Below are positions 1-5,478 of a DNA stretch of 6,333 bases, one piece after another. Made by a program: the position numbers and the translations under genes. Where the stretch lies: assembly GCA_005884745.1 (NCBI GenBank), contig VAZU01000237.1, forward strand, positions 1-6,333, given 5' to 3'. The notes beneath the pieces were generated by a model, which did not search any database, had not been told where the DNA came from, and saw only the letters and a list, made by a program, of their open reading frames with translations. Within the stretch, counting starts at the first letter, position 1; the number at the start of each line of letters is the position of its first letter. The DNA comes from Alphaproteobacteria bacterium. GTDB lineage: Bacteria > Pseudomonadota > Alphaproteobacteria > Rhizobiales > Xanthobacteraceae.

Positions 1-1
1 C

Positions 2-709
2 GCCGAATTCCGCCGCACCCATCCCAATCTGCTGGTCGACCTGCGCTGCGCCATGCGTCCGGTGGACATGCTACGGCTGGAAGCCGATGCCGGCGTGCAG
101 CTGGTCAGACCCGGCGAAGCCGACCTCAAGGTGGTCAAGCTCGGCCGCCTGCACGTGATGCCGTACGCGGCCGCTTCCTATGTCGAGACCTACGGCGTGC
201 CGGACAGCGTCGAGGCGCTATCCAGGCATCGCCTCGTGCTCCAGGTTGCCGAGCAGGCCGCCGCGCGGGAATTCCATGCATCCGTCTTGGGCGACCGCCC
301 GCAGGCCGGCGTGGTTTGCGTACGCACCAATTCCAGCAGCGCCCATGCGCTCGCGGTCTCCAGCGGAGCCGGGATCGGCTGGCTGGCGACCTATGCGTCG
401 GCCATTGCCGAGGGGCTCGTCGCGATCGATCTCGATGCGCGCTCGATGTTCGACGTCTGGCTGACCTATCATCCCGACGTGGCGCGCATCCCGCGCGTGC
501 GCCATGTCATCGATTGGGTCGTCGATTCCTTCGATCCGCGACGGTTCCCCTGGTTCCGCGACGAGTTCGTTCACCCGCGGGAGTTTGCCGGCATCTATCG
601 CGGCGAGCCGTTGTTCAACGTGTCCGGACATTTCGCCGAGGACGAGGTCCCGTTCATCGAGTTCCCGGACTTCATGCTGATGGCCGGGGGACGCCACCGG
701 GCGCGCTGA
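2..709 (+). CDS. LysR-family transcriptional regulator, 3' part (effector-binding domain)
   Basis: The frame is open from the left edge and ends at TGA 707-709, giving 235 residues; the start and the N-terminal winged helix-turn-helix lie outside the window. What is present is the periplasmic-binding-protein-like effector domain of a LysR-type regulator. It includes the TNSSSAHALAVSSGAGIGWL segment, typical of the second lobe, followed by an aromatic-rich C-terminal stretch (DSFDPRRFPWFRDEF). LysR proteins are DNA-binding regulators that usually act as tetramers and respond to a small ligand; the ligand cannot be read here. The protein is closely related to the truncated LysR fragment at 2692-3501, well over half identical by eye over about 200 residues. 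The gene converges on the small minus-strand gene at 718, with 8 bp between stop codons and no terminator hairpin. Family assignment is firm; target and effector are unknown. Confidence 0.88.
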   Translation, partial: AEFRRTHPNLLVDLRCAMRPVDMLRLEADAGVQLVRPGEADLKVVKLGRLHVMPYAAASYVETYGVPDSVEALSRHRLVLQVAEQAAAREFHASVLGDRPQAGVVCVRTNSSSAHALAVSSGAGIGWLATYASAIAEGLVAIDLDARSMFDVWLTYHPDVARIPRVRHVIDWVVDSFDPRRFPWFRDEFVHPREFAGIYRGEPLFNVSGHFAEDEVPFIEFPDFMLMAGGRHRAR

Positions 710-717
710 GCGCGCCG

Positions 718-1050
718 CTAGGCCCGACCCGTCGGACCCTCGCCCGACGCGCGCTCGACGTATTGGTGCAAGGCATGGACGGTGGCGTCCTGCAGGTCGA
801 AGGCCTGCACGCCGTCCGTCCGCTCGATGCCCAACAGGCGGTTGGTCGGGCCCACGTCGCGAAAAAAGAATTTGCCGCTGGCCCCGACCTTCAGGATGCT
901 CGCGACCTCCGGTGCCGCCCGGACATTGTTCAGCCGCGTGCTGGCGCCGCCGCGCTCCCGGATCTCGACGTAGTCGATGGCGAGGCGGTCGGCGCGCGCC
1001 ACCGCCGCGCTCTGACCGGTGATCATCCCGTTGAGCATGAAGATCGGCAT
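718..1050 (-). CDS. Small conserved protein of unknown function, paralogue of the fragment at 2561-2668
   Basis: This encodes 110 residues. I chose the ATG at 1048-1050 because a modest GGA-containing ribosome site lies a few bases upstream, and because residues before it in the longer open frame look non-coding. No signal peptide, membrane helix or familiar motif is seen. The middle is hydrophilic with an LNNVRAAPEVASILKVGASG segment, followed by GKFFFRDVG and LLGIERTDGVQAFD, which suggests a small alpha/beta fold. The LLGIER-x-DGVQAFD block recurs almost unchanged in the second copy on the same strand at 2561-2668. That recurrence shows the frame is truly coding and the family real. It converges with the LysR gene on its left and is divergent from the solute-binding protein gene on its right. 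A weak promoter is possible on the minus strand: TTGCCA at 1103-1108 and TACCGT at 1080-1085, 17 bp apart. I do not recognise a function. Confidence 0.72.
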   Translation of the reverse strand: MPIFMLNGMITGQSAAVARADRLAIDYVEIRERGGASTRLNNVRAAPEVASILKVGASGKFFFRDVGPTNRLLGIERTDGVQAFDLQDATVHALHQYVERASGEGPTGRA

Positions 1051-1152
1051 GGCAATGTTCCGGGTCGTTCCGGGTCCAAACGGTAAGGTTGCGCTAACAC
1101 TATGGCAAAACCTTGAAGCGATCGAGGCCTGAAGCTGTCCCGCCGCAGGACA

Positions 1153-1178
1153 GGGGTGTTCTCGGAAACGGACACCCC
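1153..1178. promoter_or_regulatory. GC-rich inverted repeat in the divergent intergenic region
   Basis: Seven perfectly complementary bases (GGGGTGT at 1153-1159 and ACACCCC at 1172-1178) extend to nine pairs in RNA of the plus sense if a U-G pair is allowed. The loop has eight bases. No T-run follows on either strand, so it is not a standard intrinsic terminator. It would lie in the leader of the small minus-strand gene if that gene were transcribed from farther upstream, or about 160 bp upstream of the solute-binding protein start. It may be an RNA structure or a protein-binding dyad; the role is unknown. Confidence 0.4.
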
Positions 1179-1217
1179 ACCAAAATACCGTCTGCCGAAA
1201 TGCGCTAAAAACGGCCC

Positions 1218-1241
1218 TTTGTGTGATTTGCCTCACGCAAA
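1218..1241. promoter_or_regulatory. CRP/FNR-like palindromic operator candidate
   Basis: Two nine-base arms, TTTGTGTGA (1218-1226) and TCACGCAAA (1233-1241), are reverse complements at eight of nine positions and are separated by six bases. The core TGTGA-N6-TCACG differs by one base from the classical CRP half-site arrangement TGTGA-N6-TCACA. The centre is about 110 bp upstream of the solute-binding protein ATG, a usual place for an activator site. The dyad is seen directly; assignment to a CRP/FNR-family protein is inference, and a GntR-type regulator could also use such a site. Confidence 0.5.
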
Positions 1242-1262
1242 CCGCTGCCCAGCAATGCGAAC

Positions 1263-1277
1263 TTCCACATGGTGGAA
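1263..1277. promoter_or_regulatory. LysR-box-like dyad (T-N11-A) upstream of the solute-binding protein gene
   Basis: TTCCAC (1263-1268) and GTGGAA (1272-1277) form a perfect six-base inverted repeat around ATG. It contains the T-N11-A spacing (T1264 to A1276) that defines many LysR-regulator sites. It ends 62 bp before the solute-binding protein start. LysR-type genes lie on both sides, so regulation of the transporter component by the complete one (left edge) is plausible but not shown. Confidence 0.42.
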
Positions 1278-1339
1278 AAAAGTCGGAAAACAGGGCGCGG
1301 CGGTGCCGGTCCTAGCGACGGTTCGCCTGGGAGAGGAAG

Positions 1340-2521
1340 ATGGGGTGCGACCGCAGGAGCCTGCCGGCCGCAATGGCGCTCGGCCTCGGGCTGACGCTCG
1401 CGGGAGATCCCGCGCCCGCGCAGCAGCGCTACGATCCGGGCGCGAGCGACACCGAGATCAAGATCGGCCACATCGTCGCGTATAGCGGACTGGCGTCGCC
1501 CTACGGCGTCATCGGCAGGACCGAGGCCGCGTATTTCGACAAGATCAACGCCGAAGGCGGCATCCGCGGCCGCAAGATTCGCTTCATCTCCTATGACGAC
1601 GGCTACAACCCCGCCAAGACCACGGAGCAGGCCAGAAAACTCGTGGAGAGCGACGAGGTCCTGCTCATCTTCAACAGCCTGGGAACGCCGACCAACACCG
1701 CGATCCAGAAATACATGAACAACAGAAAAGTGCCGCAGCTGTTCATCGCCAGCGGCGCCAGCAAATGGAACGACCCGAAGCGCTTTCCCTGGACCATGGG
1801 CTGGCAGCCGACCTACCAGGGCGAGGCGCGCATTTACGCGCGCTACCTGCTGGAGCAGCACCCCGGCGGAAAAATCGGCGCGCTTTATCAGAACGACGAT
1901 TACGGCAAGGATTATCTCAAAGGGCTCAAAGACGGCATTGCCGGCCGGATGCCGATCGTCGAGGTGCCCTACGAAGCCACGGCGACCACGCTGGATTCCG
2001 AGCTCGTTTCCTTGAAGGCTTCGGGCGTGGACATTCTGTTCGACGTGGCCGGCCCGAAATTCGTCATTCAGATGATCCGCAAGCTGGTCGAGCTCGACTG
2101 GCGGCCCGTGCACGTCCTCAACAACGTCTCCACGGCGATCGGCTCGGTGATGAAGCCTGCGGGCCCAGAAAATGCCCGAGGCGTCCTGTCCACCAGCTTT
2201 CTCAAGGATCCCGACGATCCCGCCTGGGTTGCGGATCCTGGGCTGCGGCAATGGCGCGCTTTCATGGACCAATATTACCCGGAGGGGCAGACGCTGGTCG
2301 AGGTCCTCGGGCAGTGCGGCGACGATCTCACGCGGGAAAACGTGATGAGGCAGGCGGCGAGCCTGCGCGGTTTGCAGCTTCCCATGGTGCTGCCCGGGAT
2401 CGCCATCAACACCCGCCCGGACCAATACGCTCCGATCGAGCAGATGCAGATGATGCGTTTCAGCGGAGAGAGCTGGGCGCTGTTCGGTCCGATCCTCAAG
2501 GCCGAGGCCGGCGGCAGCTGA
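1340..2521 (+). CDS. ABC transporter periplasmic solute-binding protein, branched-chain amino acid (LivK-like) type
   Basis: This 393-residue protein belongs to the Peripla_BP_6/LivK-like family, which captures amino acids or, in soil alphaproteobacteria, often aromatic acids in the periplasm for an ABC importer. The start is supported by GGGAG at 1329-1333, six bases before the ATG. Residues 1-27 form a signal peptide: Arg pair at 5-6, hydrophobic core 10-21, signal peptidase I site A-P-A before Gln28. Family landmarks follow in order: TEIKIGHIVAYSG (38-50), YFDKINAEGGI (65-75), a DDGYNP block (86-91), NSLGTPTN (112-119), YQNDDYGKDY (183-192), and C-terminal CGDDLTRENVM (326-336) with LPGI-x-INT. 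The region around residues 314-320 runs straight from YYPEG to QTLVEVL, whereas relatives carry about 14 more residues there, usually with a VYGY motif, so an in-frame internal deletion is likely. No permease or ATPase gene adjoins it. Likely control sites lie at 1218-1241 and 1263-1277. Confidence 0.93.
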   Translation: MGCDRRSLPAAMALGLGLTLAGDPAPAQQRYDPGASDTEIKIGHIVAYSGLASPYGVIGRTEAAYFDKINAEGGIRGRKIRFISYDDGYNPAKTTEQARKLVESDEVLLIFNSLGTPTNTAIQKYMNNRKVPQLFIASGASKWNDPKRFPWTMGWQPTYQGEARIYARYLLEQHPGGKIGALYQNDDYGKDYLKGLKDGIAGRMPIVEVPYEATATTLDSELVSLKASGVDILFDVAGPKFVIQMIRKLVELDWRPVHVLNNVSTAIGSVMKPAGPENARGVLSTSFLKDPDDPAWVADPGLRQWRAFMDQYYPEGQTLVEVLGQCGDDLTRENVMRQAASLRGLQLPMVLPGIAINTRPDQYAPIEQMQMMRFSGESWALFGPILKAEAGGS

Positions 2522-2560
2522 GCCAGGCGCAACGGGAGCGGAACCTTGCGACGACCCCGG

Positions 2561-2668
2561 TCAGTCTCCCTCGATGAAATTCCGCAGGTCGTCGAGGCTG
2601 ATATCCCGCGGATCGAACGCCTGCACGCCGTCCGCGCGCTCGATGCCCAGCAGATAATGGTTGGGCCC
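2561..2668 (-). pseudogene. C-terminal remnant of a second small unknown protein (paralogue of 718-1050)
   Basis: Reading the minus strand from about 2668 to the TGA at 2561-2563 gives 35 residues beginning GPNHYLLGIERADGVQAFD and ending NFIEGD. The first part aligns closely with GPTNRLLGIERTDGVQAFD of the intact gene at 718-1050. A 16-base stretch is identical between the copies (803-818 and 2619-2634). Similarity stops at the Gly-Pro pair: upstream residues read AAPPG rather than the FFFRDV expected, so the N-terminal two-thirds are gone. The remnant converges with the solute-binding protein gene, 39 bp away. With no start or promoter it is best called a gene fragment. Confidence 0.7.
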
Positions 2669-2691
2669 GGCAGCGGGCGGTCCCATCCCTT
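2669..2691. other. Rearrangement junction between two 5'-truncated opposite-strand genes
   Basis: Left of this stretch is the surviving end of a minus-strand gene; right of it is the surviving effector domain of a plus-strand LysR gene. Both lack their 5' parts and meet within about 23 bp. The bases between match neither family recognisably. No transposon end, target-site duplication or long repeat is seen at the joint. A simple deletion removing both starts and the divergent promoter is the most economical explanation. Confidence 0.6.
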
Positions 2692-3501
2692 GCGGGCGAG
2701 ATCCGGCTGGCGGTGACCGAGGGCCTCGGCACCTTCTGGCTGGCGCCGCGACTACCGGAGTTCCAGCGGGCCTATCCGATGCTGCTCGTCGATCTTCACT
2801 GCGGCATGCGCTCGGTCGACCTGTTGCGGCTCGAAGCCGAGGTTGCCGTGCAGCTGACGAAACCGACCGCCGCCGACCTCAAGATGATCCGGCTCGGCCG
2901 CCTGCATTCGATGCCGTTCGCGGCGCCCTCCTACCTCCAGACCTACGGCGTTCCCGCGAGCGTGGCCGAGCTGAAGAGCCGCCATCGCATCGTCTATCAA
3001 GTCTCCGAGCAGAGCGGCGGCAGCGAATTCTACCAGCGCTGGTTCGGCGATGTGCCGCGCCCGGGTTTTCTCGCGGTCCGCACCAACTCCAGCACCGCCC
3101 ATGCCGCGGCCATCGCCAACGGCGCCGGTATCGGCTGGCTCGTCACCTATGGGGCGGCGCTCGGCACCAAGATGGTTCCGATCGATCTCGACCTGCGCTC
3201 CACCCGCGACGTCTGGCTGACCTATCACGCCGATGCCGGCCGCATCCCCCGGGTCCGCCACGTCATCGATTGGTTGGTTGATTGTTTCGATCCGAAGAAA
3301 TTTCCGTGGTTCCGCGACGAGTTCATCCACCCCGGCGAATTTCCCAGGCTCTATCGCGGCGGCGCGCTGCCCAATCATTTTGAGGGCTTCGGCGTGGCGA
3401 TCGCGACCGAGGCCAATCCGTTCGCCTCGGCTTCCGGAGCGGCGGCGCGGTCGCCGGACGGCGGCCGGTCCGGGATCCGCGGGCCTGCGAACCCAGATTG
3501 A
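2692..3501 (+). pseudogene. N-terminally truncated LysR-family regulator (effector domain only)
   Basis: LysR similarity begins about 2692 with AGEIRLAVTEGLGTFWL, the linker and first strand after the usual DNA-binding region, and runs to TGA 3499-3501. The roughly 90-residue helix-turn-helix and linker helix are missing, and no equivalent occurs upstream. The body matches the LysR gene at the left edge: TNSSTAHAAAIANGAGIGWL, DVWLTYH, IPRVRHVIDW, FPWFRDEFIHPGEF. The tail (ASASGAAARSPDGG and on) is low-complexity and differs from the copy at the left edge. A GTG at 2713 could start a 262-residue product, but it lies inside the conserved first strand and has no convincing ribosome site. The frame holds no internal stop, so the loss is either recent or the effector domain is still made. 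It could not bind DNA alone; at most it might mix with a full-length paralogue. Confidence 0.78.
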
Positions 3502-3604
3502 TCTCGCGCAGACAAACGAGCCCCGGCATCAGCCGCCAATCAGCCAAGCTCGCGCGCCTCACGCCAGCCGGAACTGCGAGCGCCATCGATCGGTTGTAGC
3601 GGAC

Positions 3605-4546
3605 ATGCCGCTATCGTCCGGGAGCCTGCAGAAAAAGCTCAAGACCGCCCTCAACGAGACTCGTCTGCTCGTCCTCGGCGGCCAGATCCTGTTGGGGTTC
3701 CAGTTCCAGGGCGTATTCCAGGAATCATTCGGCGAATTGAGCTCGCTGGCGCGCGGGCTCGACGCGGTCGCGCTATTGCTGATGGTCACCACGCTCGGCC
3801 TGTTGATCGCGCCCTCCATGCAGCATCGGATCGTCGAGCAGGGACGCACCACGGAGCGGATCTTTCGCGTCACCGGCACGATGGCGGGGGCCGCATTGCT
3901 GCCCTTTGCGATCAGCCTCGGCATCGACCATTACGCGGTGTTCGAGCGGCTGTTCGGGCCCGCCGCCGGCTACATGGCCGGCGCCGCGTTCTTCATTCTC
4001 GCGCTCGTGTTCTGGTACGGCCTCGAATATCTCGTCAAACGCGCCACGGAGGCACCGATGTCCAAATCCGAGCCGGAGCAGCACACGCCGCTGTCCACCA
4101 AGATCGAGGAAATGCTGACCGAGGCGCGCGTGGTGCTTCCGGGCGCGCAGGCGCTGCTGGGGTTTCAGCTCGTGGTGACGCTGACCCGCGCGTTCGAAAC
4201 GCTGCCGTTCACATCGAGGCTCGTGCATGCCGCGGCCCTGGTGCTGGTGGCGCTCGCGGTCATCCTGCTGATGGCGCCGGCGGCCTTCCACCGCATCGCG
4301 TTTCGCGGCGAGGACACCGAGGATTTCCACCGCATCGGTTCCTGGTTCGTCGTTGCCGCGACCGTGCCGCTGGCCGCCGGCATTGCCGGCGACGTCTACG
4401 TGGCCGTCGGCAAGATCGCCGAAACGCAGGTCCTCGGCATCGCGGCGGCACTAGCAGTCCTGATCGTGCTGATTGCGCTCTGGTACGCGCAGCCGTATTT
4501 GCTGCGCCGGAAACTGGCGGCGCAACACGCCGCACGGCGGGGCTAG
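3605..4546 (+). CDS. Tandem-duplicated DUF6328-like membrane protein
   Basis: This is a 313-residue integral membrane protein made of two homologous halves, each resembling a DUF6328 protein of about 150 residues. Half one spans residues 15-146: LNETRLLVLGGQILLGFQFQ, helices near 20-37, 50-71, 88-107 and 121-144. Half two spans 170-301: LTEARVVLPGAQALLGFQ, helices near 174-193, 206-227, 245-268 and 276-297. Both share an LGFQ turn, an AP-x2-HRI motif after the second helix (70-76, 225-231) and a following G-x2-TE. Eight helices are predicted. The ATG at 3605 sits just before a charged amphipathic start (QKKLKTALNETR); its ribosome site is poor. The DUF6328 function is unknown. It lies 103 bp after the LysR remnant, with nothing notable in that gap, and converges on the VC0807-like gene. 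The name comes from memory of family motifs, without a search. Confidence 0.82.
   Translation: MPLSSGSLQKKLKTALNETRLLVLGGQILLGFQFQGVFQESFGELSSLARGLDAVALLLMVTTLGLLIAPSMQHRIVEQGRTTERIFRVTGTMAGAALLPFAISLGIDHYAVFERLFGPAAGYMAGAAFFILALVFWYGLEYLVKRATEAPMSKSEPEQHTPLSTKIEEMLTEARVVLPGAQALLGFQLVVTLTRAFETLPFTSRLVHAAALVLVALAVILLMAPAAFHRIAFRGEDTEDFHRIGSWFVVAATVPLAAGIAGDVYVAVGKIAETQVLGIAAALAVLIVLIALWYAQPYLLRRKLAAQHAARRG
4048..4060 (+). promoter_or_regulatory. Internal Shine-Dalgarno and ATG at the join of the two DUF6328 halves
   Basis: GGAGG at 4048-4052 is a full-consensus ribosome-binding site, five bases before an in-frame ATG at 4058-4060 (codon 152 of the fused gene). Starting there gives a complete 162-residue DUF6328-like protein beginning MSKSEPEQHTPLSTKIEEML, a natural-looking N terminus. 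This site is stronger than the one at the annotated start. It is either a relic of two separate genes or a working second start that makes the distal half alone. Confidence 0.55.
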
Positions 4547-4615
4547 AGCCGCGCCCAATGCGGGGGCCGCGCCCGGACCGAAGCCACCCGCTCGAGTTGG
4601 TTGCTATGCCGGCGC

Positions 4616-5278
4616 TCAGGATGCAGCAGCCGGGGTCTGCCGGGCCCGCGCCTGTCGGGCTCTGGCGTAAGCCGTGGTCCAAACCAGCAGCCCGACCACG
4701 CTGGCGATGCCCAGCGCCGGCTCCGCCACGATCGCGGTGTGCACCGGGAGCAGGAACGCGGCCGCGAAGCCCAACACCGCTTCCAGCACGCAGACCACGC
4801 CCCAGACCGTGGTGATGACGCGCATGGCATGGCGAAAGCCCGCAACTTCCATGCGCGCGTTCCATTCGGCGGCCCTCGCCGGATCGCCTGCGGTCTGGAA
4901 ATGGCGGGCGACGAAGAACATCAGCGGCCGAGGCATCAGGAGGGAGGCGAGGCAGGCGAGACCGAACAGGCCGAAGGCGGGCGCCGCCTTCAGGAGGCCG
5001 AACCGGACCTCGTCGCTGATCAGCGCCATCGCGATCCCGAGCAGGATGGTGACGAATACCGCGATCCCGATCGCCTCGACGCGCCGCCCGTAGACCCAGC
5101 TCAGCAACGTCGAAGCCCCGGGGAACAGCGCGGCAACCGCGAGCGCCCACACCGTCGGCACGCCATGGGCTTCCAGGATCCGCACCGTCAGCCACGGCAG
5201 CGCCACATCGACAAAGAGACTGCGGCCGAGAAATCGAAACGGGCTCACCGCGCCGACAGATTCTCCCGTCTCGGTCAT
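4616..5278 (-). CDS. VC0807-like integral membrane protein
   Basis: This is a 220-residue multi-pass membrane protein. The ATG at 5276-5278 is preferred over one 24 bases upstream because GGAGGAGA (plus-strand 5281-5288) sits five bases before it and would fall inside the longer reading. Hydrophobic segments lie near residues 20-36, 43-61, 68-88, 97-115, 152-177 and 183-203. The cytosol-type loop RPLMFFVARHFQTAGDP (117-133), preceded by an LLK and SLL pair, is the signature I associate with the VC0807 family, which is related in layout to septation-protein-A-like and DUF3159 proteins. No catalytic residues are evident and the function is unknown. The gene is divergent from the HxlR regulator, whose usual habit of controlling its neighbour suggests this is its target. 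Its last codon is 69 bp from the end of the convergent DUF6328 gene; no clear terminator lies between. Confidence 0.78.
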   Translation of the reverse strand: MTETGESVGAVSPFRFLGRSLFVDVALPWLTVRILEAHGVPTVWALAVAALFPGASTLLSWVYGRRVEAIGIAVFVTILLGIAMALISDEVRFGLLKAAPAFGLFGLACLASLLMPRPLMFFVARHFQTAGDPARAAEWNARMEVAGFRHAMRVITTVWGVVCVLEAVLGFAAAFLLPVHTAIVAEPALGIASVVGLLVWTTAYARARQARARQTPAAAS

Positions 5279-5362
5279 GATCTCCTCCGGGATTGCGTCC
5301 ACCGGCTCGCTCGTTCCGAGATAGCAGACGGGTTGGCAAGCGCTTCCCTTCAGCCTGACATA

Positions 5363-5421
5363 AGTTTAATCACAAAACCACATAGATTTCAATTTGAAAC
5401 TTCTTTGCCAGGGACTACCAT
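5363..5421. promoter_or_regulatory. Back-to-back divergent promoters for the HxlR and VC0807-like genes
   Basis: This is an AT-rich island within GC-rich DNA. Plus strand: TTGAAA (5394-5399), 16 bp, TACCAT (5416-5421), about 58 bp before the HxlR start. Minus strand: TTGAAA (plus coordinates 5387-5392), 18 bp, TAAACT (5363-5368), about 85 bp before the VC0807-like start. Both -10 boxes match four of six consensus bases, and each -35 matches five of six (TTGAAA against TTGACA). Because the -35 boxes are adjacent, the two promoters should compete for polymerase. Confidence 0.45.
5387..5399. promoter_or_regulatory. Palindromic operator candidate TTTCAATTTGAAA
   Basis: Perfect six-base arms (TTTCAA and TTGAAA) flank a single central T. 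The site lies midway between two divergent starts and covers both putative -35 boxes. HxlR-family repressors bind short dyads of this size next to their own gene, so a dimer here would shut both promoters. The dyad is seen in the sequence; the binding protein is inferred. Confidence 0.5.
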
Positions 5422-5478
5422 GCGGATCCGAATCATCACCGGCCCGGACCGGGCTCGGTCTGCGGCGAGAGCGGTTCC

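Noticed and set aside
316..1086. Plus-strand open frame overlapping the LysR end and the small minus-strand gene
   Set aside because: It runs across two genes in a shifted frame and is arginine/alanine-rich. The homologous copies at 2561-3501 support the other frames.
1051..1236. Upstream extension of the small protein to 172 residues
   Set aside because: The extension covers the hairpin and part of the CRP-like dyad and has non-coding composition; the start at 1050 fits better.
1205..2425. Long minus-strand open frame (406 codons) opposite the solute-binding protein gene
   Set aside because: It is the antisense shadow of a well-recognised gene in GC-rich DNA; its translation is Arg/His/Gly-rich with no family features.
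3233..3604. Upstream extension of the DUF6328 protein into the LysR remnant
   Set aside because: The extra residues are the LysR sequence read in a shifted frame, and the membrane protein begins naturally at 3605.
4548..4588. Short direct repeat GCCGCGCCC just after the DUF6328 gene
   Set aside because: Nine GC-only bases twice in GC-rich DNA is expected by chance; no hairpin or T-run makes it a terminator.
4260..5339. Long minus-strand open frame overlapping the VC0807-like gene in another frame
   Set aside because: The product is arginine- and glycine-rich low-complexity sequence. The overlapping frame at 4616-5278 has clear membrane helices and a consensus ribosome site.
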